Shown here: one piece after another, positions 1 to 11,377 of the stretch
How positions within the stretch are numbered: the first letter of the stretch is position 1
Layout of the letters: every line of letters begins with the position of its first letter
Assembly: GCA_007644065.1 (NCBI GenBank)
Contig: VJWN01000017.1
Span: 1 to 64,000 of the forward strand
Direction: 5' to 3'
From: Margaritispora aquatica
Taxonomy: Eukaryota > Ascomycota > Leotiomycetes > Helotiales > Discinellaceae
Length of the DNA stretch: 64,000 nt
Made by a program: the position numbers and the translations under genes
Notes under the pieces: model-generated
What the model was told of the DNA's origin: nothing
The model's input: only the letters and a program-made list of their open reading frames with translations
The model's database searches: none

Positions 1-2671
1 AAAAATAAAGGAATTATAGCCGATTTTACTAGCCCTGATACACCTGCCTAAAACGGTATAGCCGAGCGGACTAAATAGATATATTATCGAACGATTAATA
101 TCTATAATAAAAGAGAAAAATATACCTATCTTCCTTTAGCCTATAATTACTAAGGCTATAATTCACGTTAAAAATCGTACCTATAATAGTAGTATAAATA
201 CTACTCCGTATTTTAAGCTTACGGACAATAAACCTACTATTGATTATTTTAGAGTTTTAGGCTCTTTAGCCTATATTCGTAACTCTAATTATTATAATAT
301 AAAATAATTAAAATAAATTAGCTAATAAGGCTAGTAAAGGAATTTTTATAGGGTACGAATCTTCTAATAATTTCTTAATATATATACCTAGTACAAAAAA
401 GGTCTTAAGTACTAGGGATATAGTAATTAAAGAAGAATTAATATATAATAAAAAAGATACTATTATTAAACAAGACTATAATAATATTATAGATATAAAT
501 CCTATTTTCGAAAATACTACTATTATCGAAAGTAATGATTATAATATCTCTATTTCGGATAATAATCGAATTACGGAAATCGAAGAAATTGACGAAAACG
601 ATATTAATTCCGAAGATATTCTTACTACTAGTAGTAATACTATTAATAAAACCTTCCAAAAGATTACTCAAACACTACTCAAAATAATAGTAGTAATAAT
701 AAGAACCTACTATAAACCGTCAATTCCAAATAGAATTTAAGGGAAAAAACCTTATAAATTATAAGGAAACTAGGATAAAAAAGCAAACTATTTACTAGCG
801 AGCCAAGCGTATATAGAATCCTTAATAAAGGAGGAACCCGACGTTTTCGATACTATTAGTTATAATACTACTACTAGTACTAGGTCTTTTTTAGACTAAA
901 CTATATTAATCGATAATATAAATATCGATTTAAATAAAATCGATTTAAAAATCGAAAAACCTCTTAATACTATTAAAGATCCTAAAAACGATAAAGAGGC
1001 CTATAATCAATATATATATAAGGACAATTGGATTAAAAGCCAAATTAAGGAATTAGAATCCCTATTAGAAAGTAATACTTTCGATATTATTAATAAATCC
1101 GATTTAAAATTAGACTCTTATTACTATAATAAACCTATTAAAACTAGATGGGTTTATAAAGCCAAAAATATTTTAGAAAATAATACTATCGAATTTAAAG
1201 CTAGATTTGTCGCTAAAGGCTTCGAACAACGATACGGTATAGACTATATAGAGTCTTTCCGCTAGCGTAGTAAAACAAATAGCTTGGAAACTAGTATTCG
1301 CTATTAGTGTATTAAATAAATACTATATATATAAAATAGATATAATTTCTACCTTTACCTAAAGGGATATAGATACGTCTATATATCTAGAACCTCCTAC
1401 TAGCTTAATTAATTTATTAGTTAGTTTAGGATTAATTAAAAGTAATAATACCGAAATATTACTTAAGCTTAATAAAGCACTATACGGGCTAAAACAATCA
1501 GCTAGAATTTGGTATAATACCTTATCTAGTATACTAGTTAATAAGCTAGGCTTTACGGCTTTAAAACTAGAGCCTTGTATTTTTATAAACAAAAAGCTAG
1601 AAATAATTATTTGTCTATACGTAGACGACCTAGCTATTATAGGTCCTAATAAGGATACTATAAAATCGTTTATTAACGATATAAAACAATACTTTAAAAT
1701 TAAGGAATTAGGTCCTATTAAGGATTATCTCGGTATCGAAATCGATTATAATATCGATAATAGTACTATAGTTTTAAGCCAAAGTAAATATATAGAAAAA
1801 ATTATAGAGAAATTTAATCTAAAAAACTCTTTACCTATATATACCTCTCTAGACTCTAAGACTAAACTAGAATCTAATACGGAAAAGCTTCGAAAGACGA
1901 TATAAAATTATATCAAAGCTTAATCGGTAGTCTACTATACCTAACCCTAGGTACTAGACCCGATATAGTATATAGCACTATTAAACTTTCCCGTCATTGC
2001 TCAAATCCTTCTAAAGAGCATATAAATCAAGCTATTAGAATTATACGATATTTAAAAACTACTATTAATATCGGTATTACCTATAGTAATAAAAATCAAA
2101 ATAGTAATTATATTACTAGCTATTGCGATGCTGATTACGCCGGAGATATAGGGACCTATAAATCTACTACGGGCTATATATTCTATATAGCCGAAGGCCC
2201 TATAGCCTGGAAGTCTAAATTATAGACTATAATAGCGCAATCTACTACGGAAGCGGAATTAATCGCTATAAACGCCGCTAGTAAAGAAGCTATATTTATT
2301 AAAAACTTATTAGAAGAACTAGGATTTTATAAACAAAAAATATTACCTTTATATACTGATAATAACGGTGCTTTGCTACTTTCGAAAAATCCTATATTCC
2401 ACGAAAGAACTAAGCATATAAACGTTATATACTATTATATTAGGGAGTTAATAGAGAAAGGCTTAATAGACCTACTCTACATTAATACCCTAGAACAAAA
2501 AGCTGACGGCTTTACTAAAGCTCTCGATAAAAATAAATTTAATATATTTCTAGAACAAATGGGTTTTAAGCTTAATAAAGCTTAATATATAAAATATATA
2601 AAAAAAAAAAATACGAAATAGCTATAAGCTATAATATTTTAGAATTTTCATATAAGTTCTTATTTAGGGGA
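1..2671 (+). mobile_element. Ty1/copia pol remnant (integrase end, RT, RNase H), 5' part outside window
   Basis: The internal region of a copia-type LTR retrotransposon enters from the left edge. At 20-90 it reads the integrase-core motif resembling TPAQNGIAER, with a stop where Gln is expected. The reverse transcriptase follows: KARFVAKGF near 1,200, LYGLKQSARIWYN near 1,480 and the catalytic YVDD near 1,620. RNase H runs from about 1,950 to 2,585 and ends with a motif like TKHINV followed by KADGFTKAL, typical of copia. The frame is broken at least twice (near 1,262 and 1,900), and stops replace Gln or Trp codons, for example before the RNase H motif AQSTTEAE. The element is therefore dead. 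The changes are of the CpA-to-TpA type expected from RIP. Confidence 0.9.
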
Positions 2672-3100
2672 TGTATTGGTTTAAATAAGCCATTATATTA
2701 AAATAGTTATATTTAGCTTTAAAGCTTATATACTATAGTTTTTATTTTCTTATTATAGTTAGTATAAAACTACTATAGTATTATTGATTATTAGCCCCAC
2801 TATTAGTTAGATAGTATAAGCCACCGTGTACACCGCTATAAGCCACTATATACACCGCTAGTTTAGTTATACACCGCTAGTTTAGTTACTGCCTTAGGCA
2901 TTTAGTATAGTTCTATATAGCTAGGGAGAATAGCTCTCTAGTTCACTAAGTTCAATTCAAGTTCATTTTTGCCTTCACATCTACCTTACCCTAGACTTTC
3001 ACATCTACCTTACCCTAGAGTTCCACTTCACATCTAGCTTACCCTAGACTTTTGTTTCTGATCAGGTCATTCCCCGACCTACGGTTTTTCCCTGCTTACA
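2672..3100 (+). repeat. 3' LTR of the copia element
   Basis: The segment starts with TG just after a purine-rich tract (TTTAGGGGA) that would serve as polypurine tract, and it ends with CA. It contains short internal repeats: 'acaccgctagtttagtta' occurs twice and 'cacatctaccttaccctag' recurs three times in slightly varied form. Diverged copies of the same sequence recur at 9,483-9,903, 9,905-10,376 and 10,600-11,150, which supports the LTR assignment. This copy keeps more GC than its internal region. Confidence 0.8.
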
Positions 3101-3129
3101 ATAAAGAAAAAAAAGAGGAAAAAGATTAT

Positions 3130-6100
3130 AATCCGTTAAAGGGCTATAAACGTTAATATTAGAAATCCCGAACTAAGGAAGTCGATTCTAAAGATTCGTC
3201 TCAATATTAAAACTACTATAATAAAGTACTAATTAGTTATATCTTTTAATTAAAGATTAAACTACTTGAAATATTCTATAGAAAATTACTAAGTAAAATC
3301 TAGACTTTTATTAAGTAGGTAGAACGATACTTTATATAAAATAACAAAAAGAACTATCTTACTAACTAAAGTAGAATTCTATTTTATATAGTCTTTTTCG
3401 ATATAGTATCTAAATAAAAGTAGACCTTTTATAAAGAAAACTAAAAAAGAATTAAAAATATTAACTAGAATAATTTTAAAGGTTTTTTTAAAAGTACTAA
3501 TAGTAACCCTATAGATTTACTTCTATATATCTCTAATAAGTATATAAAGGCTTAGTATCGAGAAAGTTAATTAATCGAGGATTTTATAATTTATTTAGAA
3601 TCCTTTAAACGATAATTAAAGTTTATAGATAGTAAAAATAGTAACTAGTAGAAATATTTAGTACTTTACTTTCGGTTATATCTAATATTAAAGTAAAATA
3701 TAAATATAAAGAATAAGGTTTTTATAGAATAGAAAAAGCTTATTAATCTTTATAAACGACTATAAAAAGAAATAAAGAATTAGAACAGGAATAAGGTTCC
3801 GACTAGTAGCCGAGACTATACTAATTAGAATCCTAAAAATAAATAGAAACTCTTATAGGATAAAGAAAAGAGTCCGGAATATTTAAATTTAAAAGAAGAC
3901 TATATAAAGTCTAAATAGAACGATACGAATCGGACTTTTCTCGGACCTAAAACGGGGCTAACTAGAATTTACTATAAATATAGTAAACTAGGATATATAC
4001 CCTCTAGCTACCTATAAGTTAAGTATTATAACTATAACGAAATAGACTATATAACGTCTAATTACCTTAAGTTTAAAAAAGTATAAGAAAACTACTAGTT
4101 TTAATAGTAATATTAATAATACTAACTATATTAAATAATATTAAAGTATATTAAAAGATTATAATTTTAATTTAAGTTAAAAAAGTTAAAGAGATATAGA
4201 GAACGGAACGGACCTTTATTAATAGTAGAACGGAGTAGAGTTATATATTATAAACTTTTATTATTAATTATAGATAGACTTTAAAAAATAATTATATTAG
4301 TCTAGTTATAGTAAATAAAACGAAAATCCTAACTTATAGAATTTATAAAATTAACCTAAAGACTACGAACTTTAAAAGTATAACGAAGACTTTTTAATAT
4401 AACTTTATAATTTATAAGTTTATTAATTTTAACTTTTTTTTTATTTTAGAATTCTTTTAGTTAAGGAATATTAATCTTACTATTAGATTTTATTTAAAGA
4501 TCTAGCGATATTCTTTCGAAAAGTATTAGATTTACTTAATAATAGTATTACGTTTTAAAAAAAAAGTTAAAAGATTATTTATATATTATATAGTTATTAG
4601 AACTATTATTAAAAAGATAAAAAAGCTTTTATTAAAATTTAAAGACTATAAAATAGTTTTCGATAATACTAACGTTAGTATCTTATCTAAATACTATCTA
4701 ATAGAATATTAAATCGACTTAAAGCCTAGTATAGAGGTACTATAGGGACTAGTTTACTCTTTATTAGAATAAGAGCTTTTAGTTCTTTAAGAATATCTCG
4801 ATACTAGTATAAAGAAAGAGTAGATCCGTCGTTCGACTAGCCTTATAAGAGTACCTATCCTTTTTATACCTAAGAAAGATAAGGGACTAAAGCTATACGT
4901 CGACTACTATAGATTAAATAAGATAATAATTAAAAATCGTACTTCTTTACTATTAATTAATAAAATACTAGATCGACTATAACGTTTATAAAGATTTATA
5001 AAACTAGATTTAAAAGACGTATATTATTATCTTTAGATTAAGAAAAAAAATAAGTAAAAGATAATCTTTTAAACTCGTTATAAATATTTTAAATATTTAA
5101 TTTTACCGTTTAGATTATTTAATATTTTTATTATTTTTTAAGTCTATATTAATTAAGCCTTTATTAATCTCGTTAACGTTATTTATATAGTTTATTTAGA
5201 CGATATTTTAATTTTTTTAAAAGATTCTAGAAAGTATATAGAGATAGTATAAAAGATTTTTATATAATTTAAATAATATAAGCTTTTTATTAATCTTAAA
5301 AAATATATCTTTAATATTAATATAGTAGAATTTCTAGGTTTTATTATTAGACTATAAAGGATTATTATAGATCTATTAAAAGTTAATACTATATCTAACT
5401 AGTCTATATCTAAGTCTTTTTAAAATATTTAAATATTTTTAGAATTTATTAACTTTTATAAAAGATTTATCTAAAGATATTTAAAAATCTTTTACCTTTT
5501 AATTAAGATACTAAAGGGAATAGAAAAAAAAAAGAAAACGGAACTATATCGTCTTTTCTTTAAAGCCGAGTTAGCTTTTAGAGACTTTTATAAAAAATTT
5601 ATTAAAGTATTAATTCTTTATTATTTTAACCTTATTAAAAGAATTATAGTAGAAATAAATACTTTATAGTTTATTATTAAAAGTATTTTATTATAATTAT
5701 TTAAAAAAAAAAAGGATATAAAATAATATTTTATCGTTTTTTATTTAAAAAAAAAATTTTCTATAAAAAGGAATTATAAAGTCTATAATACTAAGTTAAT
5801 AGCTATAGTTTTTACGTTTAAATAGTAAGGATAATACTTTTATAAGGCCTCTAAAGTGGTTACGGTTCGTACTAACTATAAAAACTTAAAATACTTTATA
5901 GCTAAAAGAAAGCTTAATGATAGATAAGTCTATTAGATAGAGAGTCTAGCTAAAATCGATTTTATAATCGAGTATAGACCTAGAAAAACTAACCTAGTAA
6001 ATAAGCCTTTATAGAGGCTAGACTATAGAGAAACAGAAAAGGATAATAATTCCTTATTTATACTATATAATAAGCTAAAAATAGTTATAATAATATAGAA

Positions 6101-8000
6101 AGATATTAAACTACTCTATAAAGAAATTAAGATTATCGTTATATTTATAATAGTTTCTAAATCTTAAAAAGTAAAAGTAGAGATAAGGATTAAGTACTCC
6201 CGGAACGGAGATACTCTATAGCTTAGTTAAAGACCTTATATATAAGACGTATAGACTAAAGATAATTATAATATAATAGATAATATTAAACTACTAAAGT
6301 CTATTACTAAAGCTATTAGTTATAAATAATACGTTCTATAGTTACTAGTAGTTCTACTACTAGTAACTAAAATAGTAAACGAATCTATATCGGAACCGTT
6401 TTATAATATACTTTTTTAATTATAAAAGAATAACTTTTTTATAAAAGAAAAGTACTATAATATAGGGTTAGTATAGAGATATACTAAAAGAGATATATAG
6501 AGAATAGACCTAAATAGTCTATTAAGATATAGAAATACGACGTATATTTTACCTAAAAGAGCTTTAAGATTAGAGATAATTTAGACCTACTATAATAATA
6601 TAACGGTAAGCTACTTTAAGATAACTAAAACCGTTAAGCTAATTAAAAAAAAATATTTTTAGATAAGTATAAAGAATAATATAAAAGAATACGTTACTAG
6701 CTATACGGTATACTAAAGAGATAAGGTAAAGAGATACTATTTTTATAGTAAGATAGCTCTATTTCTAGTCTTTTTCGTACTATAAGAAAAGATAACTATA
6801 GACTTTATAATAGATTTTTTATCTTTAAAATAAAGAGTATAGATATATAACTTTATTTTAGTAATAGTTAATAGATTTATAAAGATAGTTCGATATATAC
6901 TATATTATAAAACTATTAATATAGTAAAGCTTATTAATTTATTTATATATTATATATATAAGGATTTTAGCTATCTAAAAGGTATAATCTTTAATAAAGG
7001 TTTAGTATTTATAAATAAGTTTTAGTTTATAGTAATATAGTACCTTTAGGTTTATTACCGTCTTAGTACCGCTTTTTATCCGTAAATAAATAGTTAAATA
7101 AAGTATTAAAACTAGACTTTAGAGTTTTATCTTTAAGTATTTTATAATTATAAGTAGTTAGATTAGATAAATAAACTAATATTAGCTAAGTTTATTTATA
7201 ATAACTTAGTCTATAGTAGTACCGGTAAGATACCGTTTTAATTATTTTATAGATACTATTCTAAACTAGATATAAACGTCGAGAACGTTATCTTTATTAG
7301 AAAAGTATCTACTATTAAAAAAAAAATTAAAATACTTATTTAAGATCGAGAAAAGACTAGAGTAATCTTCTATAACGTAGCTAAATCATATAAAAAGTTT
7401 TACGATAAAAAGTATAACTTAATAAGATTTAAAATTAAAGATAAAGTATTACTATTAGTTAAAAATATTTATTAATTATACTTTAATAAAAAACTTTTTA
7501 ATAAATTCTTTAGATCTTTTAAAATTATAACGATTAAGGGTTAGTATAGACAAGTCTACTAACTAAAACTCCTATAATACTACTAAATACATAACGTTTT
7601 CTATATATTATTATTAGAATTATAAAAAGGCTATAAAGAAGTAAAGATATCTATAGAAGAAATATAGATCTAGAATAAGCTAAAGTACAAAGTAAAGGCT
7701 ATTTAAGTATACTATAAAAGTAATAACGAAAGAAAATACTTAGTAAAATAAAAGAGATATAGACTTAATAAAGATATATAAAAACTACTAGAATATCTAA
7801 GGAATATAAAAAAAGAGCTTTAAAAATATCTTTAAAATACTACTATTAATAAGCCTATTCCTATACGCACTAGGATAAAACGGAAGCTACGACGTCGTAA
7901 ATAGAAAGTATAATAATAAGTAGTATTTTTCGAAAATTTCGAAATTTTTATATTTTAAATATATATATATAGTAGAGTTTAAAAAAAGAAAAAGAATTAA
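3130..8000 (+). mobile_element. Ty3/gypsy chromovirus fossil (gag, RT, RNase H, integrase, chromodomain)
   Basis: Read through its many stops, this AT-rich stretch gives the order of a gypsy chromovirus. A gag zinc-knuckle fossil lies at 3,965-4,070. Reverse transcriptase runs from about 4,800 to 5,560, with motifs like FIPKKDKGLKLYVDYYRLNK and VYLDDILIF. RNase H follows with a motif resembling NYKVYNTKLIAIV near 5,775. An integrase region at about 6,700-7,420 contains a motif like VNRFIKIVRYI and then NKGLVFINKF. A chromodomain-like end near 7,660-7,850 reads KYLVK*K.Y, with a stop at the expected Trp. Almost every lost codon is CAA/CAG/TGG to stop or TGY to TAY, which fits RIP. The element cannot be functional. 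Its 5' LTR is not recognisable next to the copia LTR. Confidence 0.85.
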
Positions 8001-9031
8001 GATTTAAATTATAAAGATTATATTACGATTTATAAAGGATTATATAATTATTTAAATTAAATTCTTTTAAAAACCGTTTATTTTTCTTTAGAATTAATCT
8101 TTTTATAGTTATTTTTTTTAATCTTTTCCTTAATATTTTTATTATTATTTTAAAGACCGGCTTATCGGGATTAGAACGGAAAAAGGACGGAAGGTACTCG
8201 GAAGGTATTTATAGTAGTAGTAGCGAATTTAACTAATTGTTTAAAAAGAATATTAGTTTTTTTTTACTCTGTAAAGAAAGTCTAGATTAACTTTTTAATA
8301 CTTTTAAAAGAAGTATTTTAACGATTAAATATCTTTACGCGAATTCTAATATCTTTAAAGGTATAAGAGATAGCGGAAAAAAGGGTTTATATACGTATAT
8401 TAGAGATATTATCGATTTAGAAAAGTTATTAAAAACGATTTAGCTTTTCTATATGAATCTAGAGAAAACAAGGGAGCTATCGGAGTTAAAACGGAGGGTA
8501 GACAGAGGGGATTCGGGAGGTAATTACCTAGTTATAGTTAGACTTCTATATATAATAATAAAAGTACTTAATCGAAGTTCTTTTATTAAATTTATAAATA
8601 TAGTACGTATTAATAAAAGCCAGCTTCGTACAGCGGGTATAGGGAGAACGGAGGCGCAACGGATGGGTGGCGGTGGAGTTATGGTAGTAGTGGTAGTAGT
8701 GGTAGTAGAATTAGTGGTCGATATAATAGAAGATTAGGTTAATTTAGACGTAAGAAGTTACTTATATACTACTTTAGCTAATCTACTATTATAATAACTT
8801 TAATATAAAGCTTATAATAATAAGCTATTCGAGCTATAAAAGAGAGTTTATATACTATTATAGTAGTTTCGCTTAAGGGACCTATAATAGTAAAGAGCTA
8901 GTATTATACCTAAGATATTATTCGTATACGAAAAAGAGTAAAAAAGGATAGTTAATGCTACTATTATAGTATTACTATTAATAGAAATACTGTTATTGTC
9001 GACTCGTAAGGGTACGAGCCTAGAGGAGGGA
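8001..9031. other. AT-rich tail between chromodomain and putative gypsy LTR, no gene
   Basis: I see no conserved coding signal here. An open frame at 8,453-8,737 is low complexity at its end (repeated GTAGTG) and has no family match that I recognise. The stretch is probably the degraded 3' untranslated part of the gypsy element, or another insertion worn beyond recognition. Confidence 0.4.
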
Positions 9032-9266
9032 TAATATTAGGAATAGTATATAAGTAGTATAGGTTACGTAGTATAGGCGTAATAGAGGTATTAGGTAATA
9101 AGAGAGTTACGGACTTATCGGCTATACCTCCGACTAATATCCGGTTACCCCGCTTCTCGTATATAAATAGAAGTTAGAAGTAACTTAGAAAAAATAGAGA
9201 AAAGTTTTAATAAGATTATAATTCCTATAATACTGATTTTTGCTACCCTGCCAAGCGAACCTCACA
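9032..9266 (+). repeat. Putative 3' LTR of the gypsy element
   Basis: A polypurine-like tract (AGAGGAGGGA) precedes the segment, which holds a TATA-like sequence (TATAAATAG) and ends in CTCACA with the CA typical of LTR ends. The first dinucleotide is TA, which could be a mutated TG. No second copy in the window confirms the boundaries, so the call rests on position and architecture only. Confidence 0.4.
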
Positions 9267-9482
9267 ATTATAGTCTATAATTTAGACTTTTAGGCTATAG
9301 GGCCTTCGGTTATATAGAATATATAACCCGTAGTAGATCTATAGGTCCCTATATCCCCGGCGTAATCGGTATCGTAATAGCTAGTAATATAATTATTATT
9401 TTGATTTTTATTACTATAGATAATACTAATATTAATAGTAGTTTTTAAATATCGTATAATTCTAATAGCTTGATTTATATAG
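9267..9482 (-). mobile_element. Copia RNase H fragment, inverted
   Basis: The reverse complement of this stretch is a close copy of positions 2,022-2,236, the RNase H region of the first copia element, including the segments that read TTGYIFYI and the downstream stop. On the minus strand it is joined directly to the end of an LTR, so the gag, integrase and RT parts are missing. It is a deletion derivative of the same family. Confidence 0.8.
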
Positions 9483-9903
9483 GTAGGGAAAAACCGTAGG
9501 TTAGGGAATAACCTAATTAAAAATAAAAGTCTAGAATAAACTAAATATAAAGTAGAATTTTAAAATAAAATAAATATAAAAGTTTAAAATAAAATAGATA
9601 TAAAAATAAAAGAATTTAAATTAAACTTAGTAAACTAAAAAGCTATTTTTTTAATAATATAGAATTATAATAGATATCTAAAATAATAACTAAATTAATA
9701 GTATATAACTAAAGCTAATAGTCTATATAGTAGTTTATAGTAGTATATATAGTAGTTTATACTATTTAACTAATAATAAAACTAATAATTAAAAATACTA
9801 TAGTAGTTTTATACTAACTATAATAAGAAAATAAAAACTATAGTATATAAGCTTTAAAGCTAAATATAACTATTTAATATATGGTTTATTTAAAACCAAT
9901 ATA
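9483..9903 (-). repeat. Copia LTR, minus strand, heavily mutated
   Basis: The reverse complement aligns over its whole length with the LTR at 2,672-3,100. It opens with TATTGGTTTTAAATAAACC and closes with CCTACGGTTTTTCCCT. It is much richer in TpA than that copy: the CACATCTACCTTACC repeats have become mostly T and A. It abuts the plus-strand LTR that starts at 9,905, head to head. Confidence 0.75.
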
Positions 9904-9904
9904 T

Positions 9905-10376
9905 TAAGATATTTATATTTAGCTTTAAAGCTTATATACTATAGTCTTTTCTTTCCTATTATAGTTAGTATAAAACTACTATATTATTACTAGTTACTTG
10001 GGTTATCGGAAGTATTAGCTCCACTATTAGTTAGATACGTATACACCGCTATAAGCCACTTATACACCGCCATATACACCGCTATATAGACCGCTATATA
10101 CACCGCTATATACACCGCTATAAGCCACTATATAAACCGCTAGTTTAGTTATACACCGCTAGTTTAGTTATACACCGCTAGTTTAGTTACTGCCTTAGGC
10201 ATTTAGTATAGTTCTATATAGCTAGAGAGAATAGCTCTCTAGTTTATCAAGTTAAATTCAAGTTCATTTTGCCTTCACATCTACCTTACCCTAGAGTTCC
10301 ACTTCACATCTAGCTTACCCTAGACTTTTGTTTCTGATCAGGTCATTCCCCGACCTACGGTTTTTCCCTGCCAACA
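9905..10376 (+). repeat. Copia LTR, plus strand, less mutated, 5' end truncated
   Basis: This is the same LTR family as 2,672-3,100, in the same orientation. It ends in the shared CGACCTACGGTTTTTCCCTGCC. It lacks about 25 bases of the 5' end and carries extra copies of the 'cgctatatacacc' motif. About 210 bases of non-LTR sequence follow (10,377-10,590), which could be the start of an internal region. Confidence 0.75.
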
Positions 10377-10599
10377 TAAATCAATTAAAGTTTATATTTT
10401 TCTATTAAATCACCGAAAAAATTAGTTAAATAAATAAAAAGGATTATTTAAATAAGCTATTTCGAAATAATAGCCTATTAATTCTCTTTTTTCGTAAAAG
10501 TAAACGGAAGTTTAGAGATTCTAATACGGAATAACGTAATTTTATAGCTTTTAATTAGTTAAAAATAGCGCTAGATCGTAATTAGTCTAAAGAGGTTTA

Positions 10600-11150
10600 T
10601 AATATATAGGTAGAAAAAAACTATAGATTAAAAAATAACCTAATTAGAAATAAAAGTCTAGGGTAAGCTAGATATAAAGTAGAACTCTAGGGTAAGCTAG
10701 GTATAAAAGTCTAGGGTAAGCTAGGTATAAAGGTAAACGAACTTAAATTAAATTTAATAAACTAAAAAACTATTCTTTTAACTATATAGAACTATATTAA
10801 ATATCTAAAATAGTAATCGGTATAATTAATCTATCCGATTATTATAAATTAGTATTATTAATTATACCGAGTATTCGTAATATAGTAGTATTAGACCTAC
10901 TTCGGAGTCCAAGTCGGAGAGTTAAAAACTCTAAGTCGGGTTCTATCGGTTTCCTTCGGTTTCGGTACTATTCCCGATTAGGCCTAGTAGCCGTATAGTC
11001 CAAAAAACACTAGAATTCTTAATTAACTATATTATAGTAGTTTTATACTAACTATAATAGGAAATAAAATACTATAGTATATAAGCTTTAAAGTTAAATA
11101 TAATTATTTTAATATAATAGCTTATTTAAACTAATATACGTTTTATATAT
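10600..11150 (-). repeat. Third copia LTR, minus strand, with central replacement
   Basis: Both ends are recognisable as the reverse complement of the copia LTR: 10,600-10,810 match the 3' half and 11,025-11,150 the 5' end. The middle (about 10,815-11,025) is unrelated, relatively GC-rich sequence. It may be an inserted short element or a recombination product. Confidence 0.6.
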
Positions 11151-11377
11151 CCAAACTAATCTTAATATACCCTAGTATTTCCCTGTATTTAGGTAGATAC
11201 CAACCTACGGTTATCTTCTACCGATACTAGTAGTATTTCTTTTTAAATTACTAGTCAATCATTTGTTTTATCGTTTCAATGCATTAAATACTACCACCGT
11301 CTTTATATATAAATCATTTTTCGAACCCCCTAAGAAAAACTATTGTAAAAAGACAACATTTTCCCTTCCAAGTATAA

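Noticed and set aside
8453..8737. 94-codon open frame in the AT-rich block
   Set aside because: It lies in degraded transposon sequence and ends in low-complexity Val/Gly codons. No family resemblance.
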